In this document: in pieces, positions 23,008 to 34,016 of the stretch
How positions within the stretch are numbered: the stretch's first letter is position 1
How the letters are laid out: every line of letters begins with the position of its first letter
From: Serratia symbiotica
GTDB lineage: Bacteria; Pseudomonadota; Gammaproteobacteria; Enterobacterales; Enterobacteriaceae
Assembly (NCBI RefSeq): GCF_000821185.2
Contig: NZ_CP050855.1
Location: 2,170,001 to 2,234,000 of the forward strand
Direction of reading: 5' to 3'
Length of the DNA: 64,000 nt
The notes under the pieces: generated by a model
Told to the model about the DNA's origin: nothing
The model's database searches: none
Seen by the model: the letters and a program-made list of their open reading frames with translations, nothing else
Translations under genes and position numbers: made by a program

Positions 23008-24495
23008 TCATTTGTTTTTCTTCAGGTGACTCATCAGGCGCTTGCGCTTGCGTAGTTGGTTTGGCGTCAGTAGATTGCGTTTACCAGCGAACGGGTTGTC
23101 GCCCTCTTTGAATTGGATGCGGATCGGCGTTCCCATCACTTTCAGCGAGCGGCGGAAATAGTTCATCAGATAACGTTTGTACGAATCGGACAAATCACTC
23201 ACCTGATTGCCGTGGATCACCACAATCGGTGGGTTATACCCACCGGCGTGAGCGTATTTCAGCTTCACACGGCGGCCACGCACCAGCGGCGGCTGGTGAT
23301 CGTCAACGGCCATGTGCATGATCTTAGTCAGCATTGAGGTGTTCACACGGTGGGTCGCACAAGCATATGCTTCCAGCACCGATTCGAATAGGTTGCCGAC
23401 ACCGCTGCCATGCAGCGCGGAGATAAAGTGCACACGGGCGAAATCGACAAAGCCCAGACGCAGATCGAGCATTTCCTTCACATGTGTGCGCTCTTCCTCG
23501 CTCATGCCATCCCACTTGTTGACCACAATCACCAGTGAGCGGCCACTATTGAGGATAAAGCCAAGCAACGACAGATCCTGATCAGAAATCCCTTCGCGTG
23601 CGTCGATTACCAGCAGCACCACGTTGGCGTCTTCAATCGCCTGTAATGTTTTGATTACCGAGAACTTCTCTACCGTTTCCGTCACTTTCCCGCGTTTGCG
23701 CACCCCGGCGGTGTCGATGAGCACATATTCGCGTTCATCACGTACCATCGGGATATAAATACTGTCGCGGGTGGTACCTGGCATGTCGTACACCACCACG
23801 CGTTCCTCGCCAAGGATACGGTTAGTCAGCGTAGATTTACCTACGTTGGGGCGCCCGACAATCGCCAGCTTGATCGCCAAATCCTGCGGGTTGAAGTCAT
23901 CTTCCGGTTCATCCTCTTCCCCTTCGAGGTTCTCAGCATTCTGTTCGACCCAATAAGCGGCGTTGGCCTCTTCTTCGGTCAGTTCGACTTCTTCCTCTTT
24001 TTCAGGAAGGAACGGCATCAGTACGTGCTCGATCAGTTGTCTGACACCACGGCCGTGTGAGGCGGCAATGGCATACACCTCACCCAAGCCCAGCGAGTAG
24101 AAATCAGCGGTGACCACGTCTGGATCTAGGCCATCAGTCTTGTTGACCACCAAAAAGGTCGCCTTCTGGCGGTTGCGCAGATGCTGGGCGATACCCTGAT
24201 CGGCTGGCATCAGGCCAGCGCGGGCATCAACCATAAACAGCACAATATCGGCTTCTTCAATCGCCAACAGCGACTGACCCGCCATGCGCGTTTCGACGCC
24301 ATCTTCGTGGCCATCAATACCGCCAGTATCGACAATGATAAATTCATTGCCCTCAACTTCAGCACGCCCATACTTGCGGTCTCGCGTTAGCCCTGGGAAA
24401 TCTGCCACCAGCGCATCGCGCGTCTGTGTCAAACGGTTAAACAAGGTAGATTTACCCACATTCGGGCGCCCAACCAGCGCGACGACAGGTATCAT
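23008..24495 (-). CDS. der: Ribosome assembly GTPase Der (EngA)
   Basis: A 495-residue essential GTPase with two tandem G domains, needed for 50S ribosomal subunit maturation. The first P-loop is GRPNVGKST at residues 8-16 and the second GRPNVGKST at about 213-221, each with its DxPG and NKxD motifs (DFPGLT/NKTDG; DMPGTT/NKWDG); the acidic linker ([22 protein letters not shown]) and the C-terminal KH-like domain ending [14 protein letters not shown] follow. First gene of the segment after the IS copy. Leftward, after bamB with about 250 bases between. Confidence 0.97.
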   Translation of the reverse strand: MIPVVALVGRPNVGKSTLFNRLTQTRDALVADFPGLTRDRKYGRAEVEGNEFIIVDTGGIDGHEDGVETRMAGQSLLAIEEADIVLFMVDARAGLMPADQGIAQHLRNRQKATFLVVNKTDGLDPDVVTADFYSLGLGEVYAIAASHGRGVRQLIEHVLMPFLPEKEEEVELTEEEANAAYWVEQNAENLEGEEDEPEDDFNPQDLAIKLAIVGRPNVGKSTLTNRILGEERVVVYDMPGTTRDSIYIPMVRDEREYVLIDTAGVRKRGKVTETVEKFSVIKTLQAIEDANVVLLVIDAREGISDQDLSLLGFILNSGRSLVIVVNKWDGMSEEERTHVKEMLDLRLGFVDFARVHFISALHGSGVGNLFESVLEAYACATHRVNTSMLTKIMHMAVDDHQPPLVRGRRVKLKYAHAGGYNPPIVVIHGNQVSDLSDSYKRYLMNYFRRSLKVMGTPIRIQFKEGDNPFAGKRNLLTPNQLRKRKRLMSHLKKNK

Positions 24496-24577
24496 TGTTG
24501 AAGCCTCATTATTACTTTATAATCAATGTTTTACCACACTTCGGACAGATTCCGACACTGTAGCTTATAAAATACGA

Positions 24578-24608
24578 AACGGCTCCTGAACCCTCAGGAG
24601 CCGTTTTC
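24578..24608 (-). terminator. Terminator of bamB (bidirectional stem)
   Basis: A perfect 12-bp stem AACGGCTCCTGA / TCAGGAGCCGTT with a 4-base loop between bamB and der. T-rich sequence follows on both strands; on the minus strand it is TTTCGTATTTT. Confidence 0.85.
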
Positions 24609-24750
24609 CCCTTCATCTTTCGCGCCGCAGCAACGTTGACTGCGCGCCCTGACCTCAGTCACTGAGTTCAGGCTTTTGGGGAACCGTGCGCTTATCGCCT
24701 GGCTGCACCCCGAAATCTTTTGGGTACTGAAAAGGTTACGGCCATCAGCG

Positions 24751-25932
24751 CTAGCGGGTGAAAGCGTGAACTTTTCCGCCTCGTGCCTGAATGACCAGTT
24801 TATCGCCCGCCACCAACGGCGCAGACAGGAAGCCAGAGCTATCCACTGACTGTTGGGCGACAAAACGACCATCGGTGGTGTTGATCCAGTGCAGATAGCC
24901 TTTGGCATCACCAGTCACCAGATAACCATTAAACATCACCGGTGGTGTCAATTTGCGGTGCAGCAGATCGCCCTGTGTCCACACCGTCACGCCGCCTTCA
25001 GTGCTCAGCGCTACCAAGCGATCATTCTGATCGACCAGGTAAATACGGCCTGCATCGACGATGAAGTCGTTCACTGAACCCAACTCACGTTTCCACATGA
25101 TCTGGCCGGAACGTAGATCCAGCGCCGTCAGGTTGCCATTGTAGCCCAATGCATAAACGATGCCTTCAACGATCACCGGCGTAGTGTCTACATCATTTAG
25201 GCGATCGATTTCAGTCGCACCACTCGGCTGGGAAATACGCTGCTGCCAAATCAGTTGGCCTTGCTGCATCAATACGGCGCTGACGCGGCCATTATCACCG
25301 CCGACGATAGCTGCGCCGAAAGCCACAGCCGGTGCGGATTCACCGCGCAACGACAGTGATGGCATGTCCAGGTTAACCGTCCACTTCACTGCGCCATCAG
25401 ATTCGTTCAGCGCCTGCAACTGACCATTAGAGGTGTGGATCAGCACCATGCCATCGCTGATCACCGGGCGGGACATCGCTTCGCCAGCAACCCTGGCCTG
25501 CCAGGCTACGCTGCCATCAGCAGTATTCAATGCGTAAACTACCGCTTTCTCACTGCCAATATAGATCCTGTCGCCTGATACCGCTAAGCCGCCTGACAGC
25601 AGCGCGGACAAGCGGCTGGAGAAGAAGCCGGTGTGCTCGGAGAGATCCACCTTCCACTTTTCGTTGCCGCTGGTGGCGTCGAGCGCTTTCACTATGCCGT
25701 GACGATCAGCAGCGAAAAGGGTGCTGTTCTGGAAGGCCGGACGCAGGTGGGAATAAAACTCGCCAATGCCATCACCAACCGAGGTGCTCCACATCTTGTT
25801 CGGCGTAAATTGATTTTCAACTTTCGGCAATGGCGACATAGTCACCACGTCTTCTTCACTGTTAAACAGCGAACAACCACTCAGCAAGGCAGCAGAAACT
25901 AGCCCGACCAAGAGTGTTTTACACAATTGCAT
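24751..25932 (-). CDS. bamB: Outer membrane assembly lipoprotein BamB
   Basis: A 393-residue lipoprotein of the BAM complex that binds BamA and assists beta-barrel insertion in the outer membrane. The signal peptide ends in lipobox LLSGC, giving lipidated Cys20. The rest is an eight-bladed PQQ-type beta propeller with repeated AxDxxxGxxxW motifs (ALDATSGNEKW, ALNTADGSVAW, ALNESDGAVKW, ALDLRSGQIMW). Length equals that of E. coli BamB. It follows yfgM closely, forming the hisS-yfgM-bamB-der order conserved in enterobacteria. Confidence 0.96.
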   Translation of the reverse strand: MQLCKTLLVGLVSAALLSGCSLFNSEEDVVTMSPLPKVENQFTPNKMWSTSVGDGIGEFYSHLRPAFQNSTLFAADRHGIVKALDATSGNEKWKVDLSEHTGFFSSRLSALLSGGLAVSGDRIYIGSEKAVVYALNTADGSVAWQARVAGEAMSRPVISDGMVLIHTSNGQLQALNESDGAVKWTVNLDMPSLSLRGESAPAVAFGAAIVGGDNGRVSAVLMQQGQLIWQQRISQPSGATEIDRLNDVDTTPVIVEGIVYALGYNGNLTALDLRSGQIMWKRELGSVNDFIVDAGRIYLVDQNDRLVALSTEGGVTVWTQGDLLHRKLTPPVMFNGYLVTGDAKGYLHWINTTDGRFVAQQSVDSSGFLSAPLVAGDKLVIQARGGKVHAFTR

Positions 25933-25942
25933 GGGGTTCCCC

Positions 25943-26563
25943 TTAGTTGGACAAGTTATTCAATTTTAAACGCAACAACACCTCGAGCGCCTGAGAAACG
26001 TTGGACTCAAGGCCTTTACTGTAGGCTTCGCGTGCACCTTGAGCATCGCCCTTGGCCAACAACACATCGCCGCGCGTATCCTGCACCAGCGCCGCCCAGC
26101 CTGCATCTTTCACCTCATCCAGCGTTTTTAGCGCGTGATCCCACTTTTTTTCCTGTATCTGGACACGCGCCAGACGCAGGTTGATCTGCGAAAGCAGGTT
26201 ATCGTCTTTGGTCTGGCTCTGCGCCTGCACCAGTTGCTGTTCCGCTTTAGCAAAATCATTCTGCTCAACAAAATGCTTGGCCAACTGCAACGCGGCTAAT
26301 ACGCCGTAGCTGTTGCTGTTAGCCTGGACAAATTTCTCCGCTGCGGCCACATCGTCCGGCTTACCGGCCGCCAGACGATCACTGGCTTCCTGATAAGATT
26401 GGGATGCTGCCATCAGGTCGACACTTTGATGGTTTTGCCAGTAACGCCAACCAACCAAGGCAGCAATGCCGAGTACCACTCCCACCGCCAGCGCTTTGCC
26501 GTTTTCAGCAAAGAACCGACGCAAAGCGTCAACTTGTTCGTTTTCAGTGGTATAGACTTCCAC
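25943..26563 (-). CDS. yfgM: YfgM family protein (SecYEG-PpiD associated)
   Basis: A 206-residue inner-membrane protein: short cytoplasmic N-terminus (MEVYTTENEQVDALRRFFAE), one membrane helix (ALAVGVVLGIAALVGWRYW, residues about 24-42) and a periplasmic TPR domain. In E. coli YfgM works with PpiD at the Sec translocon as a chaperone and influences the Rcs response. The sequence is full length. It lies between hisS (13 bases) and bamB (10 bases), so the three are likely cotranscribed. Confidence 0.94.
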   Translation of the reverse strand: MEVYTTENEQVDALRRFFAENGKALAVGVVLGIAALVGWRYWQNHQSVDLMAASQSYQEASDRLAAGKPDDVAAAEKFVQANSNSYGVLAALQLAKHFVEQNDFAKAEQQLVQAQSQTKDDNLLSQINLRLARVQIQEKKWDHALKTLDEVKDAGWAALVQDTRGDVLLAKGDAQGAREAYSKGLESNVSQALEVLLRLKLNNLSN

Positions 26564-26576
26564 GGTGTCTTTCTCC

Positions 26577-27851
26577 TCAACTTAACATTTGAGCCAGACG
26601 CGCAGCAGTTTCGCTTTGCGCCAGCGTTTCTTGTTCACCACTGCGCAGGTCTTTCACCACCACCTGTTGTGCCGCCACTTCGTTCTCGCCCAAGATCAAT
26701 GCGACGCACGCGCCCCATTTGTCCGCACGGGTGATCTGCTTTTTGAAGTTACCGCCACCGTAGTTGGTCATCAGTTTTAGCTGCGGCAACGCATCGCGCA
26801 CTCGTTCTGCCAGTTGCATCGCTGCACTCTGCGCACCCGCGCCGGAAGAAATCAAGTACACATCGATGGTGGGTGGCGCAGTGAAATCCGGGTTAAGCGC
26901 TTGTACCAGCAGCACCAGACGTTCCAACCCCATAGCAAAGCCCACGGCTGGCACCGCACGCCCGCCCAACTGCTCGACCAGACTATCGTAACGTCCCCCT
27001 GCACACACAGTACCCTGTGCACCCAGACTGGTGGTCACCCATTCAAATACCGTACGGTTGTAGTAGTCCAGACCGCGTACCAGGCATTCATTGATGGTGT
27101 ATGGGATACCCGCCTGTGCCAAAAGTTCACATAGACCGGTGAAGTGAGCGCGAGACGCTTCATCCAGATACTCGGACAGGCGCGGGGCATCGTTCAGCAA
27201 TGCCTGCACCTCAGGATTTTTGGAGTCCAGCACGCGCAACGGGTTGCGGTACATGCGGCGCTTGCAGTCTTCATCCAGCACGTCGACGTGCTGTTCGAGA
27301 AAACCTACCAGCGCGTTGCGGTAGTTGGCGCGCGCCTCCAGCGAACCAATGGAGTTCAGCTCTAATTTGACGTGTTCGGCGATGCCCAGCGCTTTCCACC
27401 AGCGAGCGGTCAGTAGGATCAGTTCGGCATCAATATCCGGGCCATGCAGGCCAAACACTTCCGCCCCTAATTGATGGAACTGGCGATAGCGGCCTTTTTG
27501 CGGGCGCTCATAGCGGAACATCGGCCCGATGTACCACAGACGCTGTTCCTGATTGTAGAGCAAACCATGTTCAATACCCGCGCGAACGCAGCCAGCCGTG
27601 CCTTCCGGGCGCAGGGTCAGGCTATCACCATTGCGATCATCAAAGGTGTACATCTCTTTTTCTACAACATCAGTCACCTCGCCGATCGCACGTTTGAATA
27701 ACGGGGTCTGCTCTACAATCGGCAACCGTATTTCGCTGTAGCCATAGCCGTCAAGCACCTTCTTGAGAGTGCCTTCAATGCGCTGCCATAATGCCGTGTC
27801 TTTCGGCAGGTAGTCGTTCATGCCGCGAATGGCTTGAATGTTCTTTGCCAC
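26577..27851 (-). CDS. hisS: Histidine-tRNA ligase HisS
   Basis: A 424-residue class II aminoacyl-tRNA synthetase charging tRNA-His. Class II motif 2 is [15 protein letters not shown]; the histidine-specific motifs [15 protein letters not shown] and [14 protein letters not shown] are intact; the C-terminal anticodon-binding domain ([11 protein letters not shown] ... [15 protein letters not shown]) is complete. Length equals E. coli HisS. Confidence 0.97.
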   Translation of the reverse strand: MAKNIQAIRGMNDYLPKDTALWQRIEGTLKKVLDGYGYSEIRLPIVEQTPLFKRAIGEVTDVVEKEMYTFDDRNGDSLTLRPEGTAGCVRAGIEHGLLYNQEQRLWYIGPMFRYERPQKGRYRQFHQLGAEVFGLHGPDIDAELILLTARWWKALGIAEHVKLELNSIGSLEARANYRNALVGFLEQHVDVLDEDCKRRMYRNPLRVLDSKNPEVQALLNDAPRLSEYLDEASRAHFTGLCELLAQAGIPYTINECLVRGLDYYNRTVFEWVTTSLGAQGTVCAGGRYDSLVEQLGGRAVPAVGFAMGLERLVLLVQALNPDFTAPPTIDVYLISSGAGAQSAAMQLAERVRDALPQLKLMTNYGGGNFKKQITRADKWGACVALILGENEVAAQQVVVKDLRSGEQETLAQSETAARLAQMLS

Positions 27852-27948
27852 GTGAGTTCTCTGTCGGTTGTCTGTAAAAATGAACCCGATTATAGGAACT
27901 TTGCCATCCCGTGTTCAACGTGGATGCCATTCTCTCCCCCTGGCTCAT

Positions 27949-27972
27949 AAAAAAGCGGGAAAAAAAGCCCGC
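27949..27972 (-). terminator. Terminator between ispG and hisS
   Basis: On the minus strand GCGGG, an eight-base T-rich loop (CTTTTTTT), CCCGC and six T. It would end or attenuate transcription from ispG into hisS. Confidence 0.7.
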
Positions 27973-27997
27973 AGTATCATCGATAAAAAGCTTACTT

Positions 27998-29113
27998 TTA
28001 CAGCAGACTGACCGAGATGCGGTTGGTTTCATCCATCATCGATGCCTTGGCGCGGATCTTCGCCTCCAATTGGTCAATTATCTGCTCGTTGTCGAAACGC
28101 TCTTTCTGACGCGTGCCGTCTTCGTAGAAGCCGCTCTTGTTATGACCACCAGTGACACCCAGGGTCGATACCAGCGCTTCGCCCGGCCCGTTGACCACGC
28201 AACCGATAATCGACACATCCATTGGCGTGATAATGTCTTCCAGACGCTGTTCTAATGCATTCACCGTACCAATCACGTCAAATTCTTGACGTGAACAGGT
28301 CGGGCAGGCGATGAAGTTGATGCCGCGTGCGCGGATGCGCAACGATTTTAGGATGTCGAAACCGACCTTCACTTCTTCCACCGGATCAGCCGCTAGCGAG
28401 ATACGCAGGGTGTCACCAATACCTTCCGACAGCAACAACCCCAGGCCTATCGCTGACTTGACCGAACCGCTGCGTGCACCACCAGCTTCGGTGATGCCCA
28501 GGTGCAGCGGTTGATCAATACGCGACGCCAGCAGGCGATAGGACTGCACCGCCAAAAATACATCAGACGCTTTGACACTGACCTTGAACTGGTCAAAGTT
28601 GAGGCGATCGAGGATGTCTACATGACGCATGGCGGATTCCAGCAGCGCTTCCGACGTTGGTTCACCGTACTTTTCCTGTAGGTCTTTCTCCAGCGATCCA
28701 CCATTAACGCCGATTCGGATCGGGATATTCTTGTCACGCGCGCAATCCACTACCGAGCGGATACGCGATTCGTTGCCAATATTACCAGGATTGATACGTA
28801 GGCAATCCACACCGTATTCAGCCACCTGCAACGCGAGGCGATAATCGAAATGGATATCAGCGACCAGCGGCACGTTGACCCGCTGTTTGATCAACTTGAA
28901 CGCCTCGGCGGCGTCCATGGTGGGAACCGAAACACGGACGATATCGACACCGACGCGCTCCAGCGCTTTAATCTGATTAACCGTAGCGGCAACATCAGTG
29001 GTACGGGTGTTGGTCATCGACTGCACGGTAATCGGCGCGCCATCACCGATAGGCACCTTACCAACGTAAATACGTGTTGATTTTCGGCGATTGATCGGCG
29101 CTTGGTTATGCAT
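27998..29113 (-). CDS. ispG: HMBPP synthase IspG (GcpE)
   Basis: A 371-residue Fe-S enzyme of the MEP isoprenoid pathway, reducing methylerythritol cyclodiphosphate to HMBPP. The N-terminal TIM barrel starts [15 protein letters not shown] and the C-terminal reductase-like domain carries the 4Fe-4S ligands: two Cys in [10 protein letters not shown] and one in [10 protein letters not shown] together with its Glu. Normal length. It depends on the isc system encoded 10 kb away. Confidence 0.97.
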   Translation of the reverse strand: MHNQAPINRRKSTRIYVGKVPIGDGAPITVQSMTNTRTTDVAATVNQIKALERVGVDIVRVSVPTMDAAEAFKLIKQRVNVPLVADIHFDYRLALQVAEYGVDCLRINPGNIGNESRIRSVVDCARDKNIPIRIGVNGGSLEKDLQEKYGEPTSEALLESAMRHVDILDRLNFDQFKVSVKASDVFLAVQSYRLLASRIDQPLHLGITEAGGARSGSVKSAIGLGLLLSEGIGDTLRISLAADPVEEVKVGFDILKSLRIRARGINFIACPTCSRQEFDVIGTVNALEQRLEDIITPMDVSIIGCVVNGPGEALVSTLGVTGGHNKSGFYEDGTRQKERFDNEQIIDQLEAKIRAKASMMDETNRISVSLL

Positions 29114-29165
29114 GACTTACTCTCCATTGCTGCTCTGTCATTACGTTACGGCCACTGCTACGCAA

Positions 29166-30122
29166 TCACTGCGCAGCAATAGTCAGGCGAGCAACACGGT
29201 TTGACTTAACGAACCGGCTTAAATCAACCGGCTTACCTTGATACTGGATCTTCACGGCGGTAGGCGCGCCGATTGTCAGTTTGTATGGCGCGGTACCGGC
29301 CAGATTCAACTTGTCGCCGTTCTTTTGCATGCCGCTGAACAAAGTTTTTCCGTTAGCATCGGTCACCTGCAACCAGCAATCAGCTGAAAAACCCATCACC
29401 AGTGCGTTCGTATCGCTAGCCGCTGCCATGCCCGCATCAACGGTAGGTAACAATGACTGAGCGGACGGTGCCCCCAGCGCAGTTTCCGGCAGCGTTGTCT
29501 GGCTGGGCAACGCCACGGTAGGCTGCTGTGGGTTAACGGCTGCTGCCTGCGGCGCAGTGCCAGTATCGTTCGGCGTAGTAGCATTATCGGTCAGCGACAC
29601 ACGGGTGCTGTTGTCAGCCTGGTTGTCGGTCAACGATACCCGTTTGCCTTCGTTTTGCGCTAGCTGCGCATCTGACTGATCGGCCATGGTCGCGATCTCT
29701 TCCTGCTGTGCCTGGTGGTTTTGCCACCACCAGGCACCGGTCAGGCCGAGCACCACCAACACCATCAACCAAGTGAAGCTCATCAACCAGCCATCGCGTT
29801 TTTTACGATGCTTGTCCAATGAAAAGCTCTGCATCAGTGCGACTTTCGCCATTTTTTGCGGTGCCTGCTCGGCCAAAGTCGTCAGCAGTTCATCCTCTGG
29901 AATATGCACCAGCTTGGCGTAAGAACGGATATAACCACGCACGAAAGTCGAAGCGAGATCAGCGGAAATGCTGTCTTCCTCGATATCGCGCACGGTAGAC
30001 TTTTTGAGGCACAGGTGCTCTGCTACCACCTGGTGGCTCAGCCCGAGTTGTTCACGGGCTTGACGCAGGCGTTGGCCGGTCGTCATGGATTCGCTTTTAT
30101 CTTGGGAGGCTTCAGTATTCAT
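29166..30122 (-). CDS. rodZ: Cytoskeletal protein RodZ
   Basis: A 318-residue bitopic membrane protein that links MreB to the elongasome and sets rod shape. A cytoplasmic helix-turn-helix domain ([22 protein letters not shown], residues about 17-38), one membrane helix ([18 protein letters not shown], around 115-133), a Thr/Gln/Pro-rich linker and a periplasmic beta domain ([17 protein letters not shown] ... [11 protein letters not shown]) are present. Slightly shorter than E. coli RodZ (337) in the linker. Overlaps pilW by 11 bases. Confidence 0.95.
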   Translation of the reverse strand: MNTEASQDKSESMTTGQRLRQAREQLGLSHQVVAEHLCLKKSTVRDIEEDSISADLASTFVRGYIRSYAKLVHIPEDELLTTLAEQAPQKMAKVALMQSFSLDKHRKKRDGWLMSFTWLMVLVVLGLTGAWWWQNHQAQQEEIATMADQSDAQLAQNEGKRVSLTDNQADNSTRVSLTDNATTPNDTGTAPQAAAVNPQQPTVALPSQTTLPETALGAPSAQSLLPTVDAGMAAASDTNALVMGFSADCWLQVTDANGKTLFSGMQKNGDKLNLAGTAPYKLTIGAPTAVKIQYQGKPVDLSRFVKSNRVARLTIAAQ

Positions 30123-30867
30123 TGGCTAAGAATTGCTGGTACTGTTTGGATTGTGGAAAACTTCGCGCTAGCTGTTTGCCATAGCGTTGAACGCTATCAT
30201 AACGCCCTGCTAATGCGGCGAAACGGATCTGTAACCATAAGCTGCTGGCACTGGCCGGCAACACATGTCGATAAGTATCCAATAAAAGTTGCGACTGTGC
30301 GCGCTTCCCTTCCCCCAATCGCTTTTCTGCCTCCACTAACAGTGGAGCACCTTTGTCCGGATCGACCTTCAGCGCACGGGTCAACAAGGGGCGCGCTTGG
30401 TCATTTTTTCCGGCTTTGAGAAAACAGTAACCGGCGTTTTCCAGGCTATCGGCGATCCGACCATAATCGGGTACCTGCACAGCGGCGCTAAATTGCTGTT
30501 GTGCCGCTACATACTGCCCCAAACTGCAAAGAAACGCACCGTAATTATTCAGCACAGTACCATTGCCCGGCGCAAGTTTGAGTATGTGCTGATAACGCTG
30601 TTCAGCTAGGGCATTCTCGCCAATTTGCTGCTCATAAAGCGCCATACCCAACTGGGTACGGTAATCTTGTGGCGCTGCGGCCAGCGCCTTCTCCAGATCC
30701 TGCCGCGCGGCGTTCATATCCCCCTGTTGCAGATACTCCAAACCCAACTGCAACCGCGTCTGGCTCGCGTCAGAAGATAGTGCGTCCTTTTCCGGCAGTG
30801 AACCGGAACAGCCAGCCAGTAAACCGGCTACCAGCACGCCTCTCAGCATTCTCAGCTTCATGCCCAC
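30112..30867 (-). CDS. pilW: TPR lipoprotein PilW/PilF (type IV pilus biogenesis type)
   Basis: A 251-residue lipoprotein with lipobox LLAGC (Cys20) followed by TPR repeats ([60 protein letters not shown]). The PilF/PilW family in other bacteria carries the PilQ secretin to the outer membrane. No other pilus gene is in this window, so its job here is unclear. Located between rlmN and rodZ as in relatives. Confidence 0.9.
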   Translation of the reverse strand: MGMKLRMLRGVLVAGLLAGCSGSLPEKDALSSDASQTRLQLGLEYLQQGDMNAARQDLEKALAAAPQDYRTQLGMALYEQQIGENALAEQRYQHILKLAPGNGTVLNNYGAFLCSLGQYVAAQQQFSAAVQVPDYGRIADSLENAGYCFLKAGKNDQARPLLTRALKVDPDKGAPLLVEAEKRLGEGKRAQSQLLLDTYRHVLPASASSLWLQIRFAALAGRYDSVQRYGKQLARSFPQSKQYQQFLANEY

Positions 30868-30937
30868 ATTTATTTCCTTATCGATGCCATCGGTGCGCCT
30901 AACAGACGGTTAGAAGGCAAAAACAGTGCTATAGGAT

Positions 30938-32137
30938 TCAGACCGCCCGTACATTGATAGCTTCCCCGGCCCTTTTCTTTTTCAGGGTTCGTTTGGTACG
31001 GTCGATCACCTCACCCGCCAGTTGCCCACAAGCGGCATCAATATCGTCGCCACGGGTTCTACGAACAATAGTCGTAAAACCGTATTCCATCAATACTTTG
31101 GCAAAACGATCTACCCGGCTGTTGGAACTGCGGCCATAAGGCGCCGCCGGGAACGGATTCCATGGGATCAGGTTGATCTTGCACGGTGTATTCTTAAGTA
31201 CGTCTGCCAACTGATGCGCATCGTCGGTGCTGTCATTGATATGATCCAGCATCACGTATTCAACGGTAACCCGGCCCTGGTTGGCGTTAGATTTTGCCAG
31301 ATAGCGGCGCACTGCGGCCAAGAAACTCTCAATATTGTACTTGCGGTTGATCGGCACGATCTCATTGCGGATTTTGTCGTTAGGCGCGTGCAGCGATATC
31401 GCCAGTGCCACATCGATCATATCGCCCAGCTTGTCCAACGCCGGCACTACACCGGAGGTTGATAGGGTGACACGGCGTTTGGATAGGCCAAAGCCGAAGT
31501 CGTCGAGCATGATTTCCATTGCTGGCACCACGTTGTTCAGGTTAAGCAGCGGCTCCCCCATCCCCATCATCACCACGTTGGTGATAGGGCGCTCACCCGC
31601 GACTTTCAGCGCGCCGATAATTTTCGCCGCACGCCACACTTGACCAATGATTTCCGATACGCGCAGGTTGCGGTTAAAGCCCTGTTGAGCCGTTGAACAG
31701 AATTTGCACTCCAGAGCGCAACCCACCTGGGATGAGACGCACAGGGTGGCGCGATCGCCATCCGGGATATAGACGGTTTCAACCTGCTGGTCGCCCACTT
31801 TGATCGCCCACTTGATCGTGCCATCAGCTGAGCATTGTTCTTCGGCCACTTCCGGTGCGCGGATCTCAGCAACGCGTTGTAATTTATTACGCAAGACCTT
31901 ATTGATGTCGGTCATTTGCTCAAAATCATCGCAGCAATAGTGGTACATCCACTTCATCACTTGATCAGCACGGAAGGGTTTCTCGCCCATTTGGCTGAAG
32001 AACTCGCGCATTTGCTGGCGATTCAAATCCAGCAGGTTAATTTTGGCCACAGCCGATTGTTCCGCGTTAACGGATTGAGTCGTCGTCAGCGAATGATTTT
32101 CAGACAGGGTGCGCTCAGACGTGATGGATCCTAACAT
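30938..32137 (-). CDS. rlmN: rRNA/tRNA C2-adenosine methyltransferase RlmN
   Basis: A 399-residue radical SAM enzyme that makes m2A2503 in 23S rRNA and m2A37 in tRNAs. The radical SAM cluster motif is in [15 protein letters not shown]; the catalytic Cys of the C-terminal loop is in [15 protein letters not shown]. The conserved region begins at [16 protein letters not shown]; the 33 residues before it are variable in the family, and the ATG at 32137 is the only ATG in frame, so the start is likely but not certain. Confidence 0.95.
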   Translation of the reverse strand: MLGSITSERTLSENHSLTTTQSVNAEQSAVAKINLLDLNRQQMREFFSQMGEKPFRADQVMKWMYHYCCDDFEQMTDINKVLRNKLQRVAEIRAPEVAEEQCSADGTIKWAIKVGDQQVETVYIPDGDRATLCVSSQVGCALECKFCSTAQQGFNRNLRVSEIIGQVWRAAKIIGALKVAGERPITNVVMMGMGEPLLNLNNVVPAMEIMLDDFGFGLSKRRVTLSTSGVVPALDKLGDMIDVALAISLHAPNDKIRNEIVPINRKYNIESFLAAVRRYLAKSNANQGRVTVEYVMLDHINDSTDDAHQLADVLKNTPCKINLIPWNPFPAAPYGRSSNSRVDRFAKVLMEYGFTTIVRRTRGDDIDAACGQLAGEVIDRTKRTLKKKRAGEAINVRAV

Positions 32138-32423
32138 AATGCTCTCTGGCCTCGTTGTTACACGTTATGGCGCTAAAGAATGGAAAGTAAGTTATGCATT
32201 CAGCCCAAGAAATGTCAGGCGATAGCACTGTTGCCAATGGATGTTGAGCTGCGGCTCGAAAGACGCAGCGGAAAATAACGCGCCCCTGATAAGATGACTT
32301 ATCAGGGGCGCGTTATTGTACAAATTTTAATAGCGGGTTTCCATGTCTGAAAGGCTTTAAAGGCATTTTTATGGTTTCAGCCGGTAAATATGCTTATTGG
32401 TACCATGCAAACCTCAACACAGA
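32138..32423. other. Intergenic region between ndk and rlmN
   Basis: No gene. It contains a 20-bp perfect stem (separate entry) and, at about 32249-32270, GCTGCGGCTCGAAAGACGC, which matches the right end of the terminal-inverted-repeat element at 32424-32547 and may be a fragment of another copy. Confidence 0.5.
32274..32317 (-). terminator. Very long hairpin, probable terminator
   Basis: Two perfect 20-bp arms (AATAACGCGCCCCTGATAAG and its complement) around ATGA. A TTATTTT run follows on the minus strand. It lies downstream of ndk and upstream of rlmN. Confidence 0.6.
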
Positions 32424-32547
32424 ATACCCCATGGATTTCAAGTTGCAGCTAGTCGACCAACTCGTTCATCCCAGGAGCTTACTCAGGTAAGTGACCGGGG
32501 TGAACGAGTGCAGCCAACAACGCTGCGGCTTGAAAGACGACGGGGAT
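32424..32547 (-). repeat. Dispersed repeat with terminal inverted repeats, copy 1
   Basis: 124 bp. The left end ATACCCCATGGATTTCAAG plus TTGCAGC pairs imperfectly with the right end GCTGCGGCTTGAAAGACGA plus CGGGGAT. The core AGTAAGTGAC(C/T)GGGGTGA is shared with the copy at 35401-35571. It touches the ndk stop codon, with its last base forming part of the TAA. Confidence 0.85.
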
Positions 32548-32972
32548 TAGCGTGGGCAAATTTCACTTTCAGTGAAAAAATAAGCAATTTCACGCTGTGC
32601 AGATTCTATGGCATCGGAACCGTGAACGGCATTAGCAGTGAAGCTGTCCGCGTAGTCAGCGCGCAGGGTGCCAGCCTGTGCGTTATCCGGGTTGGTTGCC
32701 CCCATGATGTCACGGTTACGCTGTACGGCGTTTTCCGCTTCCAGAACCTGTACCATGATCGGGCCGGACGTCATGAACTCAACCAAACCGTCGAAGAATG
32801 GGCGACCTTTGTGCTCAGCGTAGAAGCCTTCCGCCTGTTCGCGAGTCAGACGCAGCATTTTGGATGCAATAATTTTGAAACCAGCACGCTCGAAACGGGC
32901 ATAAATTGCACCGATATCGTTGTTGGCTACAGCATTGGGTTTAATGATGGAAAAGGTACGTTCTAGGGTCAT
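32547..32972 (-). CDS. ndk: Nucleoside diphosphate kinase Ndk
   Basis: A 141-residue enzyme that transfers the gamma-phosphate between NTPs and NDPs through a phospho-histidine. The active site is in [20 protein letters not shown]; note Ala in place of the usual Ser after GSD. The start [15 protein letters not shown] is standard. The C-terminus ends SEICPR, about two residues shorter than usual, because a dispersed repeat begins exactly at the stop codon. Activity should be unaffected. Confidence 0.95.
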   Translation of the reverse strand: MTLERTFSIIKPNAVANNDIGAIYARFERAGFKIIASKMLRLTREQAEGFYAEHKGRPFFDGLVEFMTSGPIMVQVLEAENAVQRNRDIMGATNPDNAQAGTLRADYADSFTANAVHGSDAIESAQREIAYFFTESEICPR

Positions 32973-33123
32973 GATGGCCTCTGCATTTCAAAACTAGCCG
33001 GTCTGCAATCAATAAAACCAGCCTTCTCAAGTGGTGCAAATTATATGTGCGCTGTTAACGCTTGCCTACAGAAAAATCAATATTTTAAAAGAATAGGCTC
33101 TCATTCCACTATTGCGGCAAGGC

Positions 33124-33954
33124 TCACTCTGTTTTAGTGGTCGAGGGAATGAGATCACGCAGCCAACTCCCCCAACGGCGCTGATAAAACGGCCAGGTAT
33201 GGGTGATCAGGTAGTGACTGACTCCGCGTTCTTTTTCCGACACCAAGCAAAAATCCACAGGCTCTTCGTTAGCGACCATTTCGCTCGCCAGGTTGCCAGC
33301 CTCGTTGATCAAGGCGTCGATCTCCGCCGGATCACCGTCCACCTCCAATCCCACCAACAGATTAGGCTGCTCATCCACCGCCTGATCATGCATCAGCGTC
33401 AGGAAGGCACGGCGCACCAGTTTGCGTTGACTAAACAATGTGGTTAGCGCCTCCACCATCGCCGTGGGATAGTCCTTCGGCTGGCCCAACAGGATTTGGC
33501 TGTCTTTATCAACATAGCGCTCTACCGACTCGGTAACCCCATCGGTGGCCAACAGCGTTGCTACCTCCTCGGGATAAAATTCCTTGCCGTATTCTGCCTT
33601 CGGGTTGAGGAACAAATCCGCACCCTGGGTAATTTCAAACAATACCCGCGCTGGCAGCGCGATGAATGGTTGTTCACCCTCAACAGCTTTTCGCAGCGCG
33701 GCCAACGAGGAGAAAAACGGAATGATGTTGCCGCCGCCTTGTTTTTCCCAATGTTGAATATTGACTGGGGTGTCGGCATTCAGGGTAATGTCACCGTCCT
33801 GCCGCATCTGCTCGTTGTCGCCGAGGATCAGCACCGTGGCATCAAGCAGTGCACGGAAGAACGCCGGGCGCTCGGCTGGCTCTGTCACTGCCCGCTTAAG
33901 CAGGTGTTCAAGTTCATTCTCGCTGGGGGCGGCATCCTGATGATGGAAACTCAT
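33124..33954 (-). CDS. sseB: Enhanced serine sensitivity protein SseB
   Basis: A 276-residue protein of the SseB family (N-terminal SseB domain, C-terminal SseB_C). Overproduction in E. coli gives serine sensitivity; the molecular role is unknown. The matching parts include NELEHLLKRAVTEPAERPAFF at the start and KERGVSHYLITHTWPFYQRRWGS near the end. Slightly longer than the E. coli protein (258). Follows pepB. Confidence 0.9.
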   Translation of the reverse strand: MSFHHQDAAPSENELEHLLKRAVTEPAERPAFFRALLDATVLILGDNEQMRQDGDITLNADTPVNIQHWEKQGGGNIIPFFSSLAALRKAVEGEQPFIALPARVLFEITQGADLFLNPKAEYGKEFYPEEVATLLATDGVTESVERYVDKDSQILLGQPKDYPTAMVEALTTLFSQRKLVRRAFLTLMHDQAVDEQPNLLVGLEVDGDPAEIDALINEAGNLASEMVANEEPVDFCLVSEKERGVSHYLITHTWPFYQRRWGSWLRDLIPSTTKTE

Positions 33955-33977
33955 GGCAAACTCCAGAGATCAAATAG

Positions 33978-34001
33978 CATCGCCCAGCATGCTGGGCGAT
34001 G
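33978..34001. terminator. Perfect 24-bp palindrome after pepB
   Basis: CATCGCCCAGCATGCTGGGCGATG, a perfect palindrome 16 bases past the pepB stop and 24 before the sseB start. There is no T run, so it may be an mRNA end-protecting or pausing hairpin rather than a full terminator. Confidence 0.5.
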
Positions 34002-34016
34002 ACGATAGAGCACAGG

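Noticed and set aside
24578..24608. Repeat element in the der-bamB gap
   Set aside because: The 12-bp stem is explained as a terminator, and no second copy was noticed in the window.
24594..24911. A minus-strand frame between der and bamB
   Set aside because: It overlaps the bamB 3' end in another frame and begins in a terminator region; no resemblance to known proteins.
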